Assembly: GCA_937125035.1 (NCBI GenBank)
Contig: CAKZLG010000048.1
Span: 1 to 34,384, forward strand
From: an uncultured Maribacter sp.
GTDB taxonomy: Bacteria > Bacteroidota > Bacteroidia > Flavobacteriales > Flavobacteriaceae
Length of the DNA stretch: 34,384 nt
Direction of reading: 5' to 3'
Shown here in pieces: positions 33,277 to 34,384 of the stretch. How positions within the stretch are numbered: position 1 is the stretch's first letter; each line of letters opens with the position of its first letter. The notes beneath the pieces were generated by a model. That model saw only the letters and a list, made by a program, of their open reading frames with translations, was not told the origin of the DNA and searched no databases. A program made the position numbers and the translations under genes.

Positions 33277-34384
33277 ATGAAACATCTTAGCAAATTATTG
33301 GTTGTTGCCCTACTTTTCGTAGGATTTAACAGCATTCAAGCGCAAGACGATAATAACCCTTGGCAAATACAGTTCGGTGCTAATGCCATTGACGTGTATC
33401 CTACCGGGGATGTAAGTTCGTTTGGCAATGAGTTCTTCAATGTGAACGACCACTGGAATATTCTTCCATCCATTTCTTACATAGGCGTATCTAAATATGT
33501 AGGTGATGGCTTTTCCATTGGAGCAAGGGGTTCACTTAATAAGATTAGCAAGTTGGGTGATATGCCCGTGGATGATCTTTCACACTACGCTATAGATGGT
33601 ACTATAAAATATGACTTCATCAAAAGAGAATCCGTTATCGATCCTTTCGTGGAAATTGGTGGTGGTTATACTTGGGTTGATGAAATTGGTGCTGGTACGG
33701 TTAACGGTGGTCTTGGTCTTAACATTTGGTTTTCCGAAAACTTAGGCCTAACCCTACAATCCAATTACAAGCACGCTTTTGAAGATTATGGTGTAAAGCA
33801 TTTCCAACACTTGGCAGGTATCTCTGTGAAGTTTGGAGGAACGGATACGGATGGTGACGGTGTCTATGATAAAGACGATGCTTGTCCTGAAGTTGCTGGT
33901 CTTGAGGCTTTCAACGGTTGTCCTGATGCGGATGGCGATGGAATAGAAGATAGCAAGGATAGCTGTCCTAACGAAGCTGGCTCCAAAGAAATGAACGGTT
34001 GTCCTGATGCTGATGGCGATGGCGTTGCCGATAAGGATGATGCTTGTCCTAACGAAGCCGGTCTTGCTGCCCTGGCAGGATGTCCTGATGCTGACGGTGA
34101 CGGTGTTGCCGATAAGGATGATGAGTGTCCTAACGAGGCTGGTCCTTCCGAAAATAATGGATGCCCATGGCCAGATAGTGATGGTGACAGCGTTTTGGAT
34201 AAAGACGATGCTTGTCCAGAAGTAGCTGGTACAGTAGCCAATAATGGTTGCCCAGAAGTAACTGAAGAAGTCCAACAACAATTGAACGAATATGCCAAGA
34301 CCATCTTGTTTGATACTGGTAAGTCTAGCTTAAAAACAGAAACAGTATCTGTCTTTGTTGACATCATCAAGATTTTGAACGAGT
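33277..34384 (+). CDS. OmpA-family outer membrane protein with thrombospondin type 3 repeats (3' end beyond window)
   Basis: An open frame of 369 codons runs off the right edge, which is why the ORF track does not list it. The start [19 protein letters not shown] leads a signal peptide cleaved near IQAQ. Residues about 25-188 resemble an eight-stranded OmpA-like beta-barrel ([16 protein letters not shown], aromatic strand ends, ISVKFGG). Five calcium-binding thrombospondin type 3 repeats follow ([19 protein letters not shown] type, each ending GCP). The OmpA peptidoglycan-binding domain then begins ([13 protein letters not shown]) and is cut off. The protein probably ties the outer membrane to peptidoglycan. 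A near-perfect promoter lies upstream. Confidence 0.92.
   Translation, partial: MKHLSKLLVVALLFVGFNSIQAQDDNNPWQIQFGANAIDVYPTGDVSSFGNEFFNVNDHWNILPSISYIGVSKYVGDGFSIGARGSLNKISKLGDMPVDDLSHYAIDGTIKYDFIKRESVIDPFVEIGGGYTWVDEIGAGTVNGGLGLNIWFSENLGLTLQSNYKHAFEDYGVKHFQHLAGISVKFGGTDTDGDGVYDKDDACPEVAGLEAFNGCPDADGDGIEDSKDSCPNEAGSKEMNGCPDADGDGVADKDDACPNEAGLAALAGCPDADGDGVADKDDECPNEAGPSENNGCPWPDSDGDSVLDKDDACPEVAGTVANNGCPEVTEEVQQQLNEYAKTILFDTGKSSLKTETVSVFVDIIKILNE

Overview
The window looks like the chromosome of a marine-type member of the Flavobacteriaceae (Bacteroidota). Three things point there: the BatA-BatE (Bacteroides aerotolerance) cluster, the IPExxxVDY-family protein next to pyruvate kinase, and repeated matches to the Bacteroidota promoter consensus (TTTG, about 19 nt, TAnnTTTG) combined with few Shine-Dalgarno sequences. 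The genus cannot be fixed from sequence alone. I saw no tRNA, rRNA, insertion sequence, prophage or CRISPR array, and the protein genes look like ordinary vertically inherited genes.

Layout. (1) 1-5620: end of an upstream gene, then batA-batB-batC-batD-batE, packed with 1-3 nt gaps or TAATG overlaps. (2) 5968-11878: two SulP anion transporters, pheS and a beta-carbonic anhydrase; the anhydrase and second SulP are adjacent, suggesting a bicarbonate/CO2 module. (3) 12036-14368: a Tat-exported aminotransferase translationally coupled to an AEC permease. (4) 14552-18160: CYTH protein, NAD(P)-binding protein, DNA polymerase IV, COG2426 membrane protein and a lone PAS-domain protein. (5) 18249-22608, minus strand: acpP-fabF-rnc-IPExxxVDY-pyk, with a strong terminator between acpP and fabF. 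(6) 22879-27064, plus strand: purN, RNase H with viroplasmin domain, a PfkB kinase and a large PurF-like protein. (7) 27065-28137: no protein gene, but five tandem copies of an apparent small-RNA gene. (8) 28138-34384: superoxide dismutase (minus), then a RecB/AddA-type helicase-nuclease, kbl, and the 5' part of an OmpA-family porin with thrombospondin type 3 repeats.

The most interesting element is the array at 27156-28053. Each of the five units, about 197-206 bp apart, has a TAnnTTTG-like -7 box, a nearly invariant core of about 40 nt beginning 5-6 nt after that box, and a Rho-independent terminator whose stem sequence differs between copies while pairing is kept. This predicts five independently transcribed RNAs of about 70-72 nt with a shared 5' hairpin carrying a 20-nt single-stranded loop. 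Copies 2-4 arose by a perfect 206-bp tandem duplication. I do not recognise the family; the combination of promoter, fixed core and compensated terminators argues for a real multicopy sRNA rather than a passive repeat.

Limits: all calls come from reading the sequence and family knowledge. No database search, folding calculation or expression data were available, and promoter calls are consensus matches only.
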